Made by a program: the position numbers and the translations under genes | Shown here: one piece after another, positions 36,481 to 45,172 of the stretch | How the letters are laid out: the number at the start of each line of letters is the position of its first letter | Position numbering within the stretch: position 1 is the stretch's first letter | NCBI GenBank assembly: GCA_032027005.1 | Contig: JAVSMW010000006.1 | Location: 62,001 to 126,000 of the forward strand | Length of the DNA: 64,000 bases | Origin: JAVSMW01 sp032027005 | GTDB lineage: Bacteria > Bacillota > Thermincolia > Thermincolales > UBA2595 | Direction of reading: 5' to 3' | The notes under the pieces: model-generated | What the model saw: the letters and a program-made list of their open reading frames with translations, nothing else | Databases searched by the model: none | Told to the model about the DNA's origin: nothing

Positions 36481-37941
36481 ATGAAAAGGGTAGTAGTAAT
36501 AGGCGGTGGGATTTGCGGGTTATCGGCTGCTTACCGGATTCAGAAAGCCATTGAATCGGGTGAGAGGGTGGATTATCTGTTGGTTGAAAAAGATAACCGG
36601 TTGGGAGGTAAGATTTTAACTGAAAAGATTGATGGGTTTACGGTGGAAGGCGGGCCGGACTGTTTTTTGTCGGAAAAACCCTGGGTTGCCCAAATAGCCA
36701 GGGAAATAGGCCTGGAGGACAGGATTATGGGCAGCAATGAAGCCAGTAAAAGAACATATGTATACGCAAATCGCAAGCTTAACCAGCTTCCTGACGGTCT
36801 AATGGGTTTAGTGCCAACTAAAATTGTGCCCTTTGCCTTAAGTCCTCTGATCTCATGGCCGGGGAAAATAAGAATGGCTTTTGATCTCTTGATTCCCAAG
36901 AAAACCTCTGATGAGGACGAGACTTTAGGCAGTTTCGTCACCCGCAGGCTAGGCCGGGAAGCCCTGGATAAAATAGCCGAACCTTTAATCGGGGGTATCC
37001 ATGCCGGAGATCCCGATAAGATGAGCCTGAAGGCCAGTTTTCCCAGGTTTATTCAAATGGAACAAAAACACGGCAGTCTGTTGAAAGCTATGCTCTCTGC
37101 CCGCAAAAATGCCCCCAAACCTAAACCGCCGGAGCCAGGCAAAACTCCGAAAACCTTTTTCATGACATTTGTAGACGGGATGGGGGAATTAACCCAAAAG
37201 CTGGCGGACAGACTTGACCAGTCCAAGATTTTAATGGGTAAGACTGTAACCGGTATAAAAAAAGCCGATAAAAAATATATTGTTAGCATTGAAGGTTCAG
37301 AAAGCCTGGAAGCTGATGCGGTAATAGTTACCTCTCCGGCAAATCTTGCCGCCCAGCTTTTAAAAGATTTAGACAGCGATATAGCTGAAAATCTTGCGGC
37401 TATACCTCAGGCCACCTCTGCAACGGTAAACCTGGCTTTTAAGCGTTCGGATATCAAGGAATCCGTAGAAGCCTTCGGTTTTATTGTACCCATTTCAGAA
37501 AAAAGGAAAATTAAAGCCGGCACCTATAGTTCCACCAAATGGAATTACCGTACACCAGGTGATGATTATGTATTGATCAGGGCTTTCGTGGGCGGAGCCA
37601 CAAATCAGGAACCTGTGTTTCAGGATGATGAATCACTGGTTAAAATGGTCCTGGACGAATTAAAAGACATCATAAGTTTGCAGGCTGAACCCGTTATGTC
37701 TAAAATTTTCCGTTGGGTGAATGGAATGCCCCAATATACGGTAGGGCATCTTGAACGGGTAGATAAAATTGAGGCCAGATTAGCCGTTACTCCCGGTTTA
37801 TATATTGTGGGCGGCTCCTACAAGGGGGTAGGAGTTCCGGATTGTATCAATGTCGGCACCCAAGCCGCTGAAAAAGCATTGACTCATCTGGAATGTGAAA
37901 AGCCCGCTGCAGCCCGGGGGGGAAAAGGCAAATCGGCTTAA
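36481..37941 (+). CDS. hemY: Protoporphyrinogen/coproporphyrinogen oxidase (FAD)
   Basis: 486-residue flavoprotein: N-terminal FAD dinucleotide loop VVVIGGGICGLSAAYRI, then GGKILTEKIDGFTVEGGPD, and the C-terminal GGSYKGVGVPDCINVGTQAAE. The enzyme class uses oxygen as acceptor, so its presence in what looks like an anaerobe is notable; an alternative acceptor or microaerobic use is possible. GAGGTGATTTAAGG upstream. Confidence 0.95.
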   Translation: MKRVVVIGGGICGLSAAYRIQKAIESGERVDYLLVEKDNRLGGKILTEKIDGFTVEGGPDCFLSEKPWVAQIAREIGLEDRIMGSNEASKRTYVYANRKLNQLPDGLMGLVPTKIVPFALSPLISWPGKIRMAFDLLIPKKTSDEDETLGSFVTRRLGREALDKIAEPLIGGIHAGDPDKMSLKASFPRFIQMEQKHGSLLKAMLSARKNAPKPKPPEPGKTPKTFFMTFVDGMGELTQKLADRLDQSKILMGKTVTGIKKADKKYIVSIEGSESLEADAVIVTSPANLAAQLLKDLDSDIAENLAAIPQATSATVNLAFKRSDIKESVEAFGFIVPISEKRKIKAGTYSSTKWNYRTPGDDYVLIRAFVGGATNQEPVFQDDESLVKMVLDELKDIISLQAEPVMSKIFRWVNGMPQYTVGHLERVDKIEARLAVTPGLYIVGGSYKGVGVPDCINVGTQAAEKALTHLECEKPAAARGGKGKSA

Positions 37942-37962
37942 CAGGCGGGGGGGACCTGGCTT

Positions 37963-38256
37963 ATGTTCACAGTGATGCTAAAAATCATCCTGTGCCTTAC
38001 AGTTGGTATTATTTTTTGGTTCTTTGCCTTTTTAGTATTTATGGTCTATGCCTTTATGCCGGTGACAAAACTTTTAAACTCCGTAATTTTTGCCATAGCG
38101 GCCCCTGCATTGTACCTGATTATGATAAATGTACTGCTCAAAAAGATTTTCAAAGAGACAGGGTGGCCAAACATCATCACGAACCTGTTTATTTCCGCGG
38201 TCGTTACCGGAGTGTCACTATACCTGATTGATCTTACATCCAGAATAATACGCTAA
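37963..38256 (+). CDS. Small integral membrane protein
   Basis: 97 residues with three predicted membrane helices (residues 5-25, 37-57, 72-92) and few charged residues. Follows hemY by 21 nt in the same direction with GGGGGGACC upstream, and ends at a terminator. No family recognised. Confidence 0.7.
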   Translation: MFTVMLKIILCLTVGIIFWFFAFLVFMVYAFMPVTKLLNSVIFAIAAPALYLIMINVLLKKIFKETGWPNIITNLFISAVVTGVSLYLIDLTSRIIR

Positions 38257-38257
38257 C

Positions 38258-38280
38258 AAAGGGGGCATAAGCCCCCTTTT
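38258..38280 (+). terminator. Terminator of the heme operon
   Basis: AAAGGGGGC / GCCCCCTTTT hairpin directly after the small membrane gene. Confidence 0.8.
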
Positions 38281-38322
38281 GTCATAAGCCCCCTTTTGTC
38301 ATAAGATAAGCAGCCTTTTGTC
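38267..38322 (+). repeat. Tandem copies of a 17-bp unit
   Basis: ATAAGCCCCCTTTTGTC at 38267-38283 and 38284-38300, then a degenerate third copy ending near 38322. The unit contains the 3' arm of the terminator, so the array is probably a slippage duplication of the terminator tail. Confidence 0.75.
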
Positions 38323-39691
38323 ATAAGCGGCCTATCATCTCATAAAGTTCTTCATCATTATCAGCCAGAATGTTATTGAGTTCTCCGATACACTCTTTGA
38401 ACAGGCTGATTTTTTCCCCCAGAATGGAAAAAATCTTCTCCTCCAGAGTATCTTTCATTACAAAATTATAAATGTAAACATTTTGGGCCTGCTGTCCCAA
38501 GCGGTCGATCCGACCGATACGCTGTTCAACCTTCATGGGGTTCCAGGGCAGGTCAAAGTTCACGATTACATCACAGTACTGGAAGTTAAGCCCCTGGGAG
38601 CCTGAATCTGTACATATCATAACAGGAATATCCCTTTGCTCAAAAAGGCTTTTCACCCATTCTTTCTGGTTTCGCTTAAGTGTCCCGTTATAAAGCAAAA
38701 ACTTAATGTTTTTATCATTTAAGAACCTGGCTATATAATGTTGAGTCTGAATGTACTCTGTAAAGACCAGGACTTTCCCTTTATGTGCCCTTAAGATGGC
38801 ATCCAGGGCGGTTAATTTTGGTGATATTTCACATTCCTCAAGTAATGGAAGTAATTCAAATTCGCCTTTTTTGTAAAGGGTATCATAAAGTGCTGAAAGG
38901 CTGCTGCAAAATTCCTTACAAAGTGTTAATGGCAAAAACGAACCGGGAATTAATCTGATTCTACGATAAATTTCCTTCTCCAAATCAGATAGTTCTACCG
39001 GGATCAGGCTGATCCTCCTGTTGATGTTTTTAACCCCCAGTTCCCGGGTCATATTTCGAATCATCACATCCTGCAGCTTGTCTTTGAGTTCACTGATTAG
39101 AGCTTTGGGGTTTAACTGGTAAAACTCAAGAAAGCTATCATAATCGCGGAACAGCTCCGGTTTGAGCAGGGAAACGAGATTGTAAAGCTCTTCCACCTTG
39201 TTATGCAGAGGTGTGGCGGTCAGCAGCACCAAACCCCTGGTTCTCAGCTGAGAAACCATGGTCCAGTTACTGGTTTTCCGGTTTTTCAGCTTATGAGCTT
39301 CGTCAATGATAACCAGATCATATTCATTTTGCATGATTAATTCCCGGTGCTCATCTCGTTTTGCTTTTTCAATAGAACTGATCACAAACTGACCTGACCA
39401 GGCCCACGGTCCTTTGCGGCTGACCCAGAAGTTCATTTTAAATTTGTTATTAAGCTCCTCCCACCATTGCTGAACCAAGGAAGCCGGAGTCAGAATCAAT
39501 ATTTTTTGTGCCCGGCCGGTACTCATCAATTCCTTGACGATGAGGCCTGCTTCGATAGTTTTGCCCAATCCCACTTCATCAGCTATCAAGGCTCTGCAGC
39601 CCATTTCATACAAAACCTTGTGCGCCGTTTGTATCTGATAATCATGCGGTACAAAGGGCAGTTCGGAAAGGCAGGTTAACAAAATGACCAC
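38321..39691 (-). CDS. SNF2-family DEAD/DEAH helicase-like ATPase
   Basis: 456 residues, compact. Motif I ADEVGLGKTIEAGL (about 37-50), motif II IIDEAHKLK, motif III LTATPLHN, and the C-terminal SNF2 motifs (SQGLNFQYCDVIVNFDLPWNPMKVEQR and IGRIDRLGQ). It resembles the catalytic part of RapA-like or phage-defence SNF2 proteins without additional domains. It starts at about MVILLTC; a Shine-Dalgarno (AAAAGGAGGTGG on the minus strand) fits. No operon partner. Confidence 0.87.
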   Translation of the reverse strand: MVILLTCLSELPFVPHDYQIQTAHKVLYEMGCRALIADEVGLGKTIEAGLIVKELMSTGRAQKILILTPASLVQQWWEELNNKFKMNFWVSRKGPWAWSGQFVISSIEKAKRDEHRELIMQNEYDLVIIDEAHKLKNRKTSNWTMVSQLRTRGLVLLTATPLHNKVEELYNLVSLLKPELFRDYDSFLEFYQLNPKALISELKDKLQDVMIRNMTRELGVKNINRRISLIPVELSDLEKEIYRRIRLIPGSFLPLTLCKEFCSSLSALYDTLYKKGEFELLPLLEECEISPKLTALDAILRAHKGKVLVFTEYIQTQHYIARFLNDKNIKFLLYNGTLKRNQKEWVKSLFEQRDIPVMICTDSGSQGLNFQYCDVIVNFDLPWNPMKVEQRIGRIDRLGQQAQNVYIYNFVMKDTLEEKIFSILGEKISLFKECIGELNNILADNDEELYEMIGRL

Positions 39692-39772
39692 CTCCTTTTA
39701 ATCCCTTGTATAGTATGACACATTACGCGGGTTATAATAGGAGGTAAGTTGTAGCAGAGTGGGTGAACATTG

Positions 39773-39881
39773 TATTTTTCGTAGGCTTCTCTGAGGCCGG
39801 GAAATCTGGTAAGGCATTGCTCCAGATTTTCCGCAACACCTTACCAAATTTCCGGACATCTTCGAGATCCTACGAAAAATA
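39773..39881. repeat. Long imperfect inverted repeat, structured RNA or MITE candidate
   Basis: Outer stem TATTTTTCGTAGG / CCTACGAAAAATA is perfect (13 bp; 39773-39785 and 39869-39881). Inner stem 39797-39814 / 39839-39855 pairs CCGG..GGTAAGG with CCTTACC..CCGG with about two defects. An asymmetric internal loop separates them; apical loop about 24 nt. The whole fold spans 109 nt in a 275-bp gap between divergent genes. Confidence 0.7.
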
Positions 39882-39966
39882 TAAGAGGAAAAATGAGAAT
39901 CGTTAGTGAAATGATTATAAGTGCTGGTTATAATAAATATAATTGCAATCGATTGGTGGTGCCAGG

Positions 39967-40938
39967 ATGCAGACCGGGGAATCAAGGTACAGGCAGTACT
40001 CGGAATACTTGAAGAAAAAATATGGGGAAAAGGTTTATAAACTTCCGGTAAATTTACCGGGAACATGTCCTAACAGGGATGGCACCGTTGGTAAAGGCGG
40101 ATGCATTTTTTGTGATGAAGAGGGTGCCGGTTTTGAGTGCCTGCCGAGCGAAATGAGTATTGCAGAGCAGATCAGAAAAAATAAAGAATTCTTCCGCCAA
40201 AGGTTTAATGGGCATAAGTTCTTCGTTTATTTTCAAGCCTTTACTAATACCTATTGTGATTTTGCAGAATTCCGGAATAACATCAGAACGGCAGTTGATG
40301 ATCCTGATGTGATAGGTATTTCAATTTCTACCAGACCCGATTGTATTAATGATGACTACCTGGATTTCCTGCAGGAAATTAAAGAGCAAAAGGGAATTGG
40401 GATGAACATTGAACTTGGCCTGCAGACTGTAAATTACCATACTCTGAAACGCATTAACCGTGGTCATACATTAGCTGAGTTTTTGGACGCAGTGCAGAGA
40501 ATAAAGAAAAGGTCTTTGGATACAGTGGTTCATCTGATTTTAAACCTACCCTGGGACGAACATACTGATGCCATTGAAAGCGCGAAAATCTGTTCAGCTA
40601 TGGGTGTGGAATTTGTTAAACTGCATTCTTTATATATAGTTAAAGATACACCTCTGGGCCGGATGTACGAAAAAGGAGAATTTGAACTCATTTCCCTGGA
40701 AGATTATATCGCCAGGGTAGTGCTGTTTCTGGAATACCTGGATTCCGCCATTATAATCCAGAGGCTTGTAGGCAAAGGACCTCAGGGAAATCTCCATTTC
40801 TGCAACTGGAGCACCAGCTGGTGGAAAATAAAACAGCGCATAGACGAGGTCATGGCAGAGCAGGAGACCTGGCAGGGCCGTAAATTCAATTACCTGAACG
40901 GAGCGGCTTTAAAGAAGGCCGGGATAGTTAAAGGATAA
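39967..40938 (+). CDS. TIGR01212-family radical SAM protein (YhcC-like)
   Basis: 323 residues from ATG 39967. N-terminal CPNRDGTVGKGGCIFC carries the radical SAM Cys arrangement of this family (C-x13-C-x2-C rather than C-x3-C-x2-C). Family blocks IELGLQTVNYHTLKRINRGH, HLILNLPWD and YLDSAIIIQRLVGKGPQG are also present. Probably modifies or matures RNA or protein; the real substrate is not established. An in-frame TTG at 39943 is less likely. Confidence 0.92.
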   Translation: MQTGESRYRQYSEYLKKKYGEKVYKLPVNLPGTCPNRDGTVGKGGCIFCDEEGAGFECLPSEMSIAEQIRKNKEFFRQRFNGHKFFVYFQAFTNTYCDFAEFRNNIRTAVDDPDVIGISISTRPDCINDDYLDFLQEIKEQKGIGMNIELGLQTVNYHTLKRINRGHTLAEFLDAVQRIKKRSLDTVVHLILNLPWDEHTDAIESAKICSAMGVEFVKLHSLYIVKDTPLGRMYEKGEFELISLEDYIARVVLFLEYLDSAIIIQRLVGKGPQGNLHFCNWSTSWWKIKQRIDEVMAEQETWQGRKFNYLNGAALKKAGIVKG

Positions 40939-41077
40939 AAAATTGTAATAATACCACGGAGATCACAGAGGCACAGAGACAGAATGCTGATAGTTAAATG
41001 GTTCCATTGAATAAATGACGGTGTTTCTAACTACCATCAGAAAAGTAAACTTATTTTAAAATTTAATAATGTGAACA

Positions 41078-41223
41078 TTTAACTTGAAATCGGAAAGTAA
41101 ACTATAGAAATACTGTGTTATCAAGGCTTTAGAACTATTTTTTAGTGCAAAAAATTTGACAAAAAAAGAGGAAACACCANTTTAAGCCAAATACGGAAAG
41201 TTACTTTCCGATTTCAAGTTAAA
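41078..41223. repeat. 23-bp inverted repeat flanking a 100-nt spacer, with an N
   Basis: TTTAACTTGAAATCGGAAAG.. (41078-41100) is an exact reverse complement of 41201-41223. The 100-nt spacer has a poly-A stretch and the window's single N (41180). Looks like a MITE or IS remnant; no transposase. No clear target duplication seen. Confidence 0.75.
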
Positions 41224-41247
41224 ATATTGTAAAGAAGGTGACCATCC

Positions 41248-41403
41248 TTGGGTAGATTAAAATTCAATTTCTGGGCTTTTAACATAGCTCTTGCTGCTTC
41301 CAGCCTGTATCTGCTTTCGCATTATCTGCCCGGACCGGCTGCAGGTGTCTGGCTGAACATGCTTTTCTTTGCGGTACTGATTTTTTCACTGGCTTTACTG
41401 TAG
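41248..41403 (+). CDS. 51-residue membrane protein
   Basis: TTG at 41248, AAGGTG 8 nt upstream, ends at TAG 41403. Sequence has two hydrophobic segments (about 9-22 and 33-50) split by HYLPGPAAG, typical of a small two-helix membrane protein. Just past the inverted-repeat element. No family; kept because of the start signal and clean hydrophobicity. Confidence 0.55.
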   Translation: MGRLKFNFWAFNIALAASSLYLLSHYLPGPAAGVWLNMLFFAVLIFSLALL

Positions 41404-41470
41404 CCGCTCACGCGTTTTGCGAAAAATTCTCACAAAAAATGCGAAAAGCCAGTTTGTCAATCTCTTGAAT

Positions 41471-41516
41471 AAATATTCAAAACGGCAGGACATTTCGTCT
41501 GCCGTTTTGAATATTT
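41471..41516. terminator. Perfect 18-bp stem-loop
   Basis: AAATATTCAAAACGGCAG / CTGCCGTTTTGAATATTT with a 10-nt loop. A bidirectional terminator between the small membrane gene and the phage-like island; it also marks the left edge of the minus-strand block. Confidence 0.8.
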
Positions 41517-41589
41517 AGCACTAACTTATTATTGCCATATATAAAGTGGAAATGCATTACTCTGATAAGTAATCATCCAGCGTTGTTTT

Positions 41590-41829
41590 CTATTCTTTAA
41601 TCAAAAATTTACCGGTGCGCCTTTTCTTGTTTGGTTTATGTTCCAATAAATCTGAGACTTCACAATTAAGCGCTTCACAAATAAGGTCCAAATGATCAAG
41701 ATTAATTCTCTCTATAATCTCATTGTAAATTTCACTAATAGTAGTTGGCCTAATACCTGTTTTGCGTGCCAGGTCGGCCTGTGTCCATCTGCGTTCTCCT
41801 AATAATCGTGATAGATGTATCTTTATCAA
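41590..41829 (-). CDS. XRE-type helix-turn-helix regulator
   Basis: 79 residues, Cro/CI-like: SRLLGERRWTQADLARKTG (helices 1-2) and PTTISEIYNEII, with CEVSDLLE. Basic C-terminus. Such short repressors are typical of phages and conjugative elements; it fits the neighbouring amidase and methylase. Confidence 0.9.
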   Translation of the reverse strand: MIKIHLSRLLGERRWTQADLARKTGIRPTTISEIYNEIIERINLDHLDLICEALNCEVSDLLEHKPNKKRRTGKFLIKE

Positions 41830-41965
41830 AACTCAATTCCCCCTCTTCTCTCGATTTTGGGGAAATTGAACCATCATAAGTTGTGGCATATATTATTTTG
41901 TTAGATAATCACATATTGAGTGATAATTTAACCAAATGTGTTATTTAATGAATAAAAAAAATAAG

Positions 41966-42721
41966 TTAATAGTTTCTAATCAATAATTCTCTGTAGTTAT
42001 GTTCTATGTCTGTATACCTGCCAACTAGGTTGTGATTCCGGGATATTTCTTCGATAGCGAAGTCTTTATATATCTCTCTAATAAACTCGCAATCGTTGTA
42101 TGACAGTAAAAACTTACCTTTTAAACTTTTAAGGACTTTATTCAAGCGCAAGTGATCTTCGGCTGAAAACTCAGCATCATAATACTTCTCTGTCCCGTAA
42201 TAAGGTGGGTCAAAATATGAGAGAGCATTGGGCCTATCATACACCTTCATTAAATCTTCAAAATCCTTATTCTCAATTATGACTGAAGATAATCTTTTCT
42301 CTACGGCTTTGAGATATTCAGTTATGGCTCCAATGTCTTTCTTGACACACCCATAGCTCCGACCGTTTGAACCGTATGATGTTTTCAATAATATAAAAAA
42401 CCTGGCTGCCTTTTGTATGTCAGTTAAGCCTCTTAAATTAAATTGAGCTTTGAAATCATCAAATATCTCCCTGGAATTAAACATAAAAGACAACTCTCTT
42501 TGTAACTCGGGGCAGTGGTATTTAATACACTTAAATAAATTTACCAGATTACCGTTAGCATCATTGTAAACTTCTATATTTGCATGTTTTTCCTTGTGGA
42601 ACAATACCCATGCGGCCCCTCCACAAACCTCAATGTACCGGTCTATTTTCTCCGGAAACCTTTGAATAATTTCGTTTCTTAGTAGTTTCTTCCCACCAAT
42701 CCATCCTATAAAACTATTCAT
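41966..42721 (-). CDS. D12-class adenine-specific DNA methyltransferase
   Basis: 251 residues. Start at 42721 (MNSFIGWIGGKK) with AAAAGGAGG upstream on the minus strand; the more distal in-frame ATG (42742) lacks it. Motifs: GWIGGKK (SAM), YIEVCGGAAWVLF, and the catalytic DPPYYG (about residue 172). Phage-type orphan methylase protecting its DNA or altering host expression; no nuclease partner seen. Confidence 0.93.
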   Translation of the reverse strand: MNSFIGWIGGKKLLRNEIIQRFPEKIDRYIEVCGGAAWVLFHKEKHANIEVYNDANGNLVNLFKCIKYHCPELQRELSFMFNSREIFDDFKAQFNLRGLTDIQKAARFFILLKTSYGSNGRSYGCVKKDIGAITEYLKAVEKRLSSVIIENKDFEDLMKVYDRPNALSYFDPPYYGTEKYYDAEFSAEDHLRLNKVLKSLKGKFLLSYNDCEFIREIYKDFAIEEISRNHNLVGRYTDIEHNYRELLIRNY

Positions 42722-42809
42722 GTGAATACCTCCTTTTGTCAAAAATAAATACTATAATAGCCCCCAGAATAAATATCCCAGGGACTATTATAAGCGCCCA
42801 AGATACCCT

Positions 42810-43649
42810 TTATTTGATAGTGGCTGCCAGATTAATTAACAACTGCCCGGCATATCCTCCGTTAACGGTCTTGCCAGTCTTGGCGTTTTCTAACCAATAT
42901 TCTGGGCTGTGGATTACTCCAGCAGCCTGCAGTTTTATAATCGCTTCTATTACTGGGTCTACTGGAATATTAGATGCTAAGTTAACTATTAACTGCCCGG
43001 CATATTCTCCGACAACGGTCTTGCCAGTCTTGGCATTTTCTAACCAGTATTCTGGGCTATGGATTACTCCAGCAGCTTGCAGTTTTTTGATTGCTTCTAT
43101 TACCGGGTCTACTGATGTTACTTTTGGCGGGGGCATAGCCGCATAAGCTGCTGCCACGTCTTTTACTACTTGTGCCCAGGTTATATTCCAAGTAACCAGG
43201 TACCCGATTGGGTCGCTATGATCAGTCCCGCCCAGGTTCTTACTTACCCAGTCGTGACTAACTAGGGTTACGCCGTCTTTTACTTCCAGTTTGCGCTGAT
43301 ACAAATAGTACGCCATTACCCATATCCAGCGAGCATATGATTCCTTGAATTTTGCCGCATTCTTGGTTTGGCAGAGTTCCACATGTACAGCGCGGGAATT
43401 TGCATTACCAGCACCCCAGGCTTTGTATTTTGGATCAGCCAATTCGGTTATGCTGTCCCAGTCTGCGAAGGTGTGGGGAAATGCTTGCCGAGTCCGCCAA
43501 TTGTTAATAAAGTAGGATAACTCGTTTTCGTCGGTGGCTTCGTAGTCAGCGGTCGCGTGGGCTACAATCATTTCGTAAACTCCTACACCTTTCCTGTAAG
43601 GCTGTTGAGGCAGCCCCGCTATGTACTTTCTTGTAATTGCATAAGCCAT
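42810..43649 (-). CDS. N-acetylmuramoyl-L-alanine amidase (endolysin) with two C-terminal repeats
   Basis: 279 residues. The amidase domain (about 1-180) has the zinc ligands in VAHATAD, HVELCQT and HSDPIGYL and cleaves peptidoglycan stems. The C-terminal 110 residues are two near-identical copies of a 45-residue block (DPVIEAIKKLQAAGVIHSPE...), probably a cell-wall-binding module. Strong ribosome binding site AAAGGAGGG. In frame after the TAA stop there are 30 more codons encoding a hydrophobic segment that ends inside the next gene's start; see findings. Confidence 0.9.
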   Translation of the reverse strand: MAYAITRKYIAGLPQQPYRKGVGVYEMIVAHATADYEATDENELSYFINNWRTRQAFPHTFADWDSITELADPKYKAWGAGNANSRAVHVELCQTKNAAKFKESYARWIWVMAYYLYQRKLEVKDGVTLVSHDWVSKNLGGTDHSDPIGYLVTWNITWAQVVKDVAAAYAAMPPPKVTSVDPVIEAIKKLQAAGVIHSPEYWLENAKTGKTVVGEYAGQLIVNLASNIPVDPVIEAIIKLQAAGVIHSPEYWLENAKTGKTVNGGYAGQLLINLAATIK

Positions 43650-43683
43650 AATTAGACACCCTCCTTTCTAAAATTAGTGGAAT

Positions 43684-43710
43684 ATAAAAATAACACCTCG
43701 CGGTGTTATT
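43684..43710 (-). terminator. Terminator of the DGR reverse transcriptase
   Basis: Stem AATAACACC / GGTGTTATT with TCGC loop, followed on the minus strand by a T-rich tail. It sits 46 nt past the reverse transcriptase stop. Confidence 0.8.
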
Positions 43711-43755
43711 TGCTCAATAATTTCTCATATGTTTTGAGAAAAAACAATAACAGCA

Positions 43756-44853
43756 TTACTCGCTGCTATCATCTTCACTTCGCCTGTGCAAAATAAAATC
43801 CCCAAATATTTTATTTTTCAGGCTCTGACTATTGCAATGTTTCAGCACTCCAAAGTAAGACTGCACTGTAGCATTTACCTTTTCAAAATCAATCTTACCC
43901 TGGTTGTATAAATTCTTAACCTGATTAAGTCTCCTTTTCATTTTTAAGGCCGAAGATTTCTTTACTTTAATATGCGTTGGCCATAACCTGTATCCCACAA
44001 ATTCAATACCGAGGCTTATAGGCCGGATGGCTGTTTTACGGTTTAGGTTCAGCTTTAGCTTGGTTTCAAGGAATTCCTCGATCATCTCCTTATACAGGTG
44101 AAGTTGGGCCTTATCGTGGGACAGGATTATAACATCATCCATGTACCGTATATAGTAATGGATATGCATTTGGCGCTTTGCAAACTGGTCAAGTTCATTA
44201 AGGTAAATATTCGCAAACATTTGGCTTGTAAGGTTTCCAATAGGCATACCCTTATTTGGTAGCCGTTCATCAACTTGATCCGGATCAGTCCCAAGCGGGA
44301 GGCCAAATTGTGTATTTTCGCAATCCACAATAATTCTAAATAGCCACATTAGTTCGGGGTCTTTGATTTTTGTACTGAGTATTTCTAACAGAACTGCATG
44401 ATCTACCCGGTAGAAATACTTCGAAATATCCAATTTAAGATAATAGTATTTTTCTGGCTTACGGTCCACCTGATGCAACCAATAGCTTAATCGTTGAACT
44501 GCGCTATGCGTACCTCTACCCGGAATACAAGCAAAGCTATCTGTAATATAACCTTTTTCAAAGACAGGGTTTAACACTTGGTAAATAGCCCATTGAACAA
44601 CTCTGTCTTTGAATGGCAAAGCCATTATCAAGCGCTTTTTGGGTTCATGAATATAAAATTCCCGATATTCACCCACTCGGTAAGTATGGTTTAAAAGTTC
44701 GTTTTGAATATCAACAAGATTTTCCTCTAAATTATTGGTGAAGTCTAGAACCTCAACCCTGAAGCGTTTGCACTTTCTTGCTTTAATATAAGCCTGGTGA
44801 ATATTCTCATAGCTACAGATATCTTTATAGACGTCTTTCAGATGCTTTTTCAT
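43756..44853 (-). CDS. DGR reverse transcriptase
   Basis: 365 residues of the retron/DGR-type RT. The active site is IRYMDDVIIL (YMDD, about 205), and motif 4 reads GMPIGNLTSQ: the ending SQ in place of the SP of group II introns and retrovirus-like RTs is the diagnostic DGR change. Fingers region begins KRLIMALPFKDRVVQWAIYQVLNP. No endonuclease or maturase domain is present. ATG at 44853, GGGAGG upstream. It copies the TR transcript into mutated cDNA that replaces the VR. Confidence 0.95.
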   Translation of the reverse strand: MKKHLKDVYKDICSYENIHQAYIKARKCKRFRVEVLDFTNNLEENLVDIQNELLNHTYRVGEYREFYIHEPKKRLIMALPFKDRVVQWAIYQVLNPVFEKGYITDSFACIPGRGTHSAVQRLSYWLHQVDRKPEKYYYLKLDISKYFYRVDHAVLLEILSTKIKDPELMWLFRIIVDCENTQFGLPLGTDPDQVDERLPNKGMPIGNLTSQMFANIYLNELDQFAKRQMHIHYYIRYMDDVIILSHDKAQLHLYKEMIEEFLETKLKLNLNRKTAIRPISLGIEFVGYRLWPTHIKVKKSSALKMKRRLNQVKNLYNQGKIDFEKVNATVQSYFGVLKHCNSQSLKNKIFGDFILHRRSEDDSSE

Positions 44854-44877
44854 AAGCCTCCCACAATAAAAATGTTA

Positions 44878-44963
44878 TGTGTAGCGGAGTTCGCCTTGCG
44901 ACTATTATCGGCTTCCATAACAATTGAATTTTTTGCCTTTCGGCATGGAGACAGGCCCCTTTA
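44878..44963. repeat. Direct repeat flanking the template repeat, copy 2
   Basis: 86-nt segment about 84% identical to 45173-45258 (spacing 295 nt). Lies between TR and RT. Changes are not adenine-specific, so this is not a VR/TR pair. Contains a small GGAG..CTCC hairpin. Confidence 0.8.
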
Positions 44964-45020
44964 TCCTCCCTGCACTGGATGCAACCCCTTGAGGTTACAC
45001 CTTCTGGCTGTGAGAGTAGA

Positions 45021-45130
45021 GCGGAGCGGAACCCCACGTTGTTGTTGGAGTTAGTTCGCTGGTTGTTCAAGTTGAGCGCGAAAACACCAGCGCCAGAACC
45101 ATTATTCCAATTACCACCGCGCACCGGCAG
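45021..45130 (-). repeat. DGR template repeat (TR)
   Basis: 110 bp between the avd gene and the RT. On the coding strand it encodes Asn-rich codons (GNWNNGSG, ALNLNNQRTNSNNNVG) because AAC/AAT codons give widest mutation range. It contains 23 coding-strand adenines; 15 are changed in the VR. Not itself a gene. Confidence 0.95.
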
Positions 45131-45172
45131 TCATGGCCTATCCCCAATATTAAATTATTTGTTAAGGTGTCG

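Noticed and set aside
38267..38322. Possible CRISPR-like repeats
   Set aside because: Only two to three units of 17 bp with no spacers; terminator-tail duplication.
44825..45124. Minus-strand frame with Asn-rich sequence
   Set aside because: It is the DGR template repeat read as protein; not a gene.
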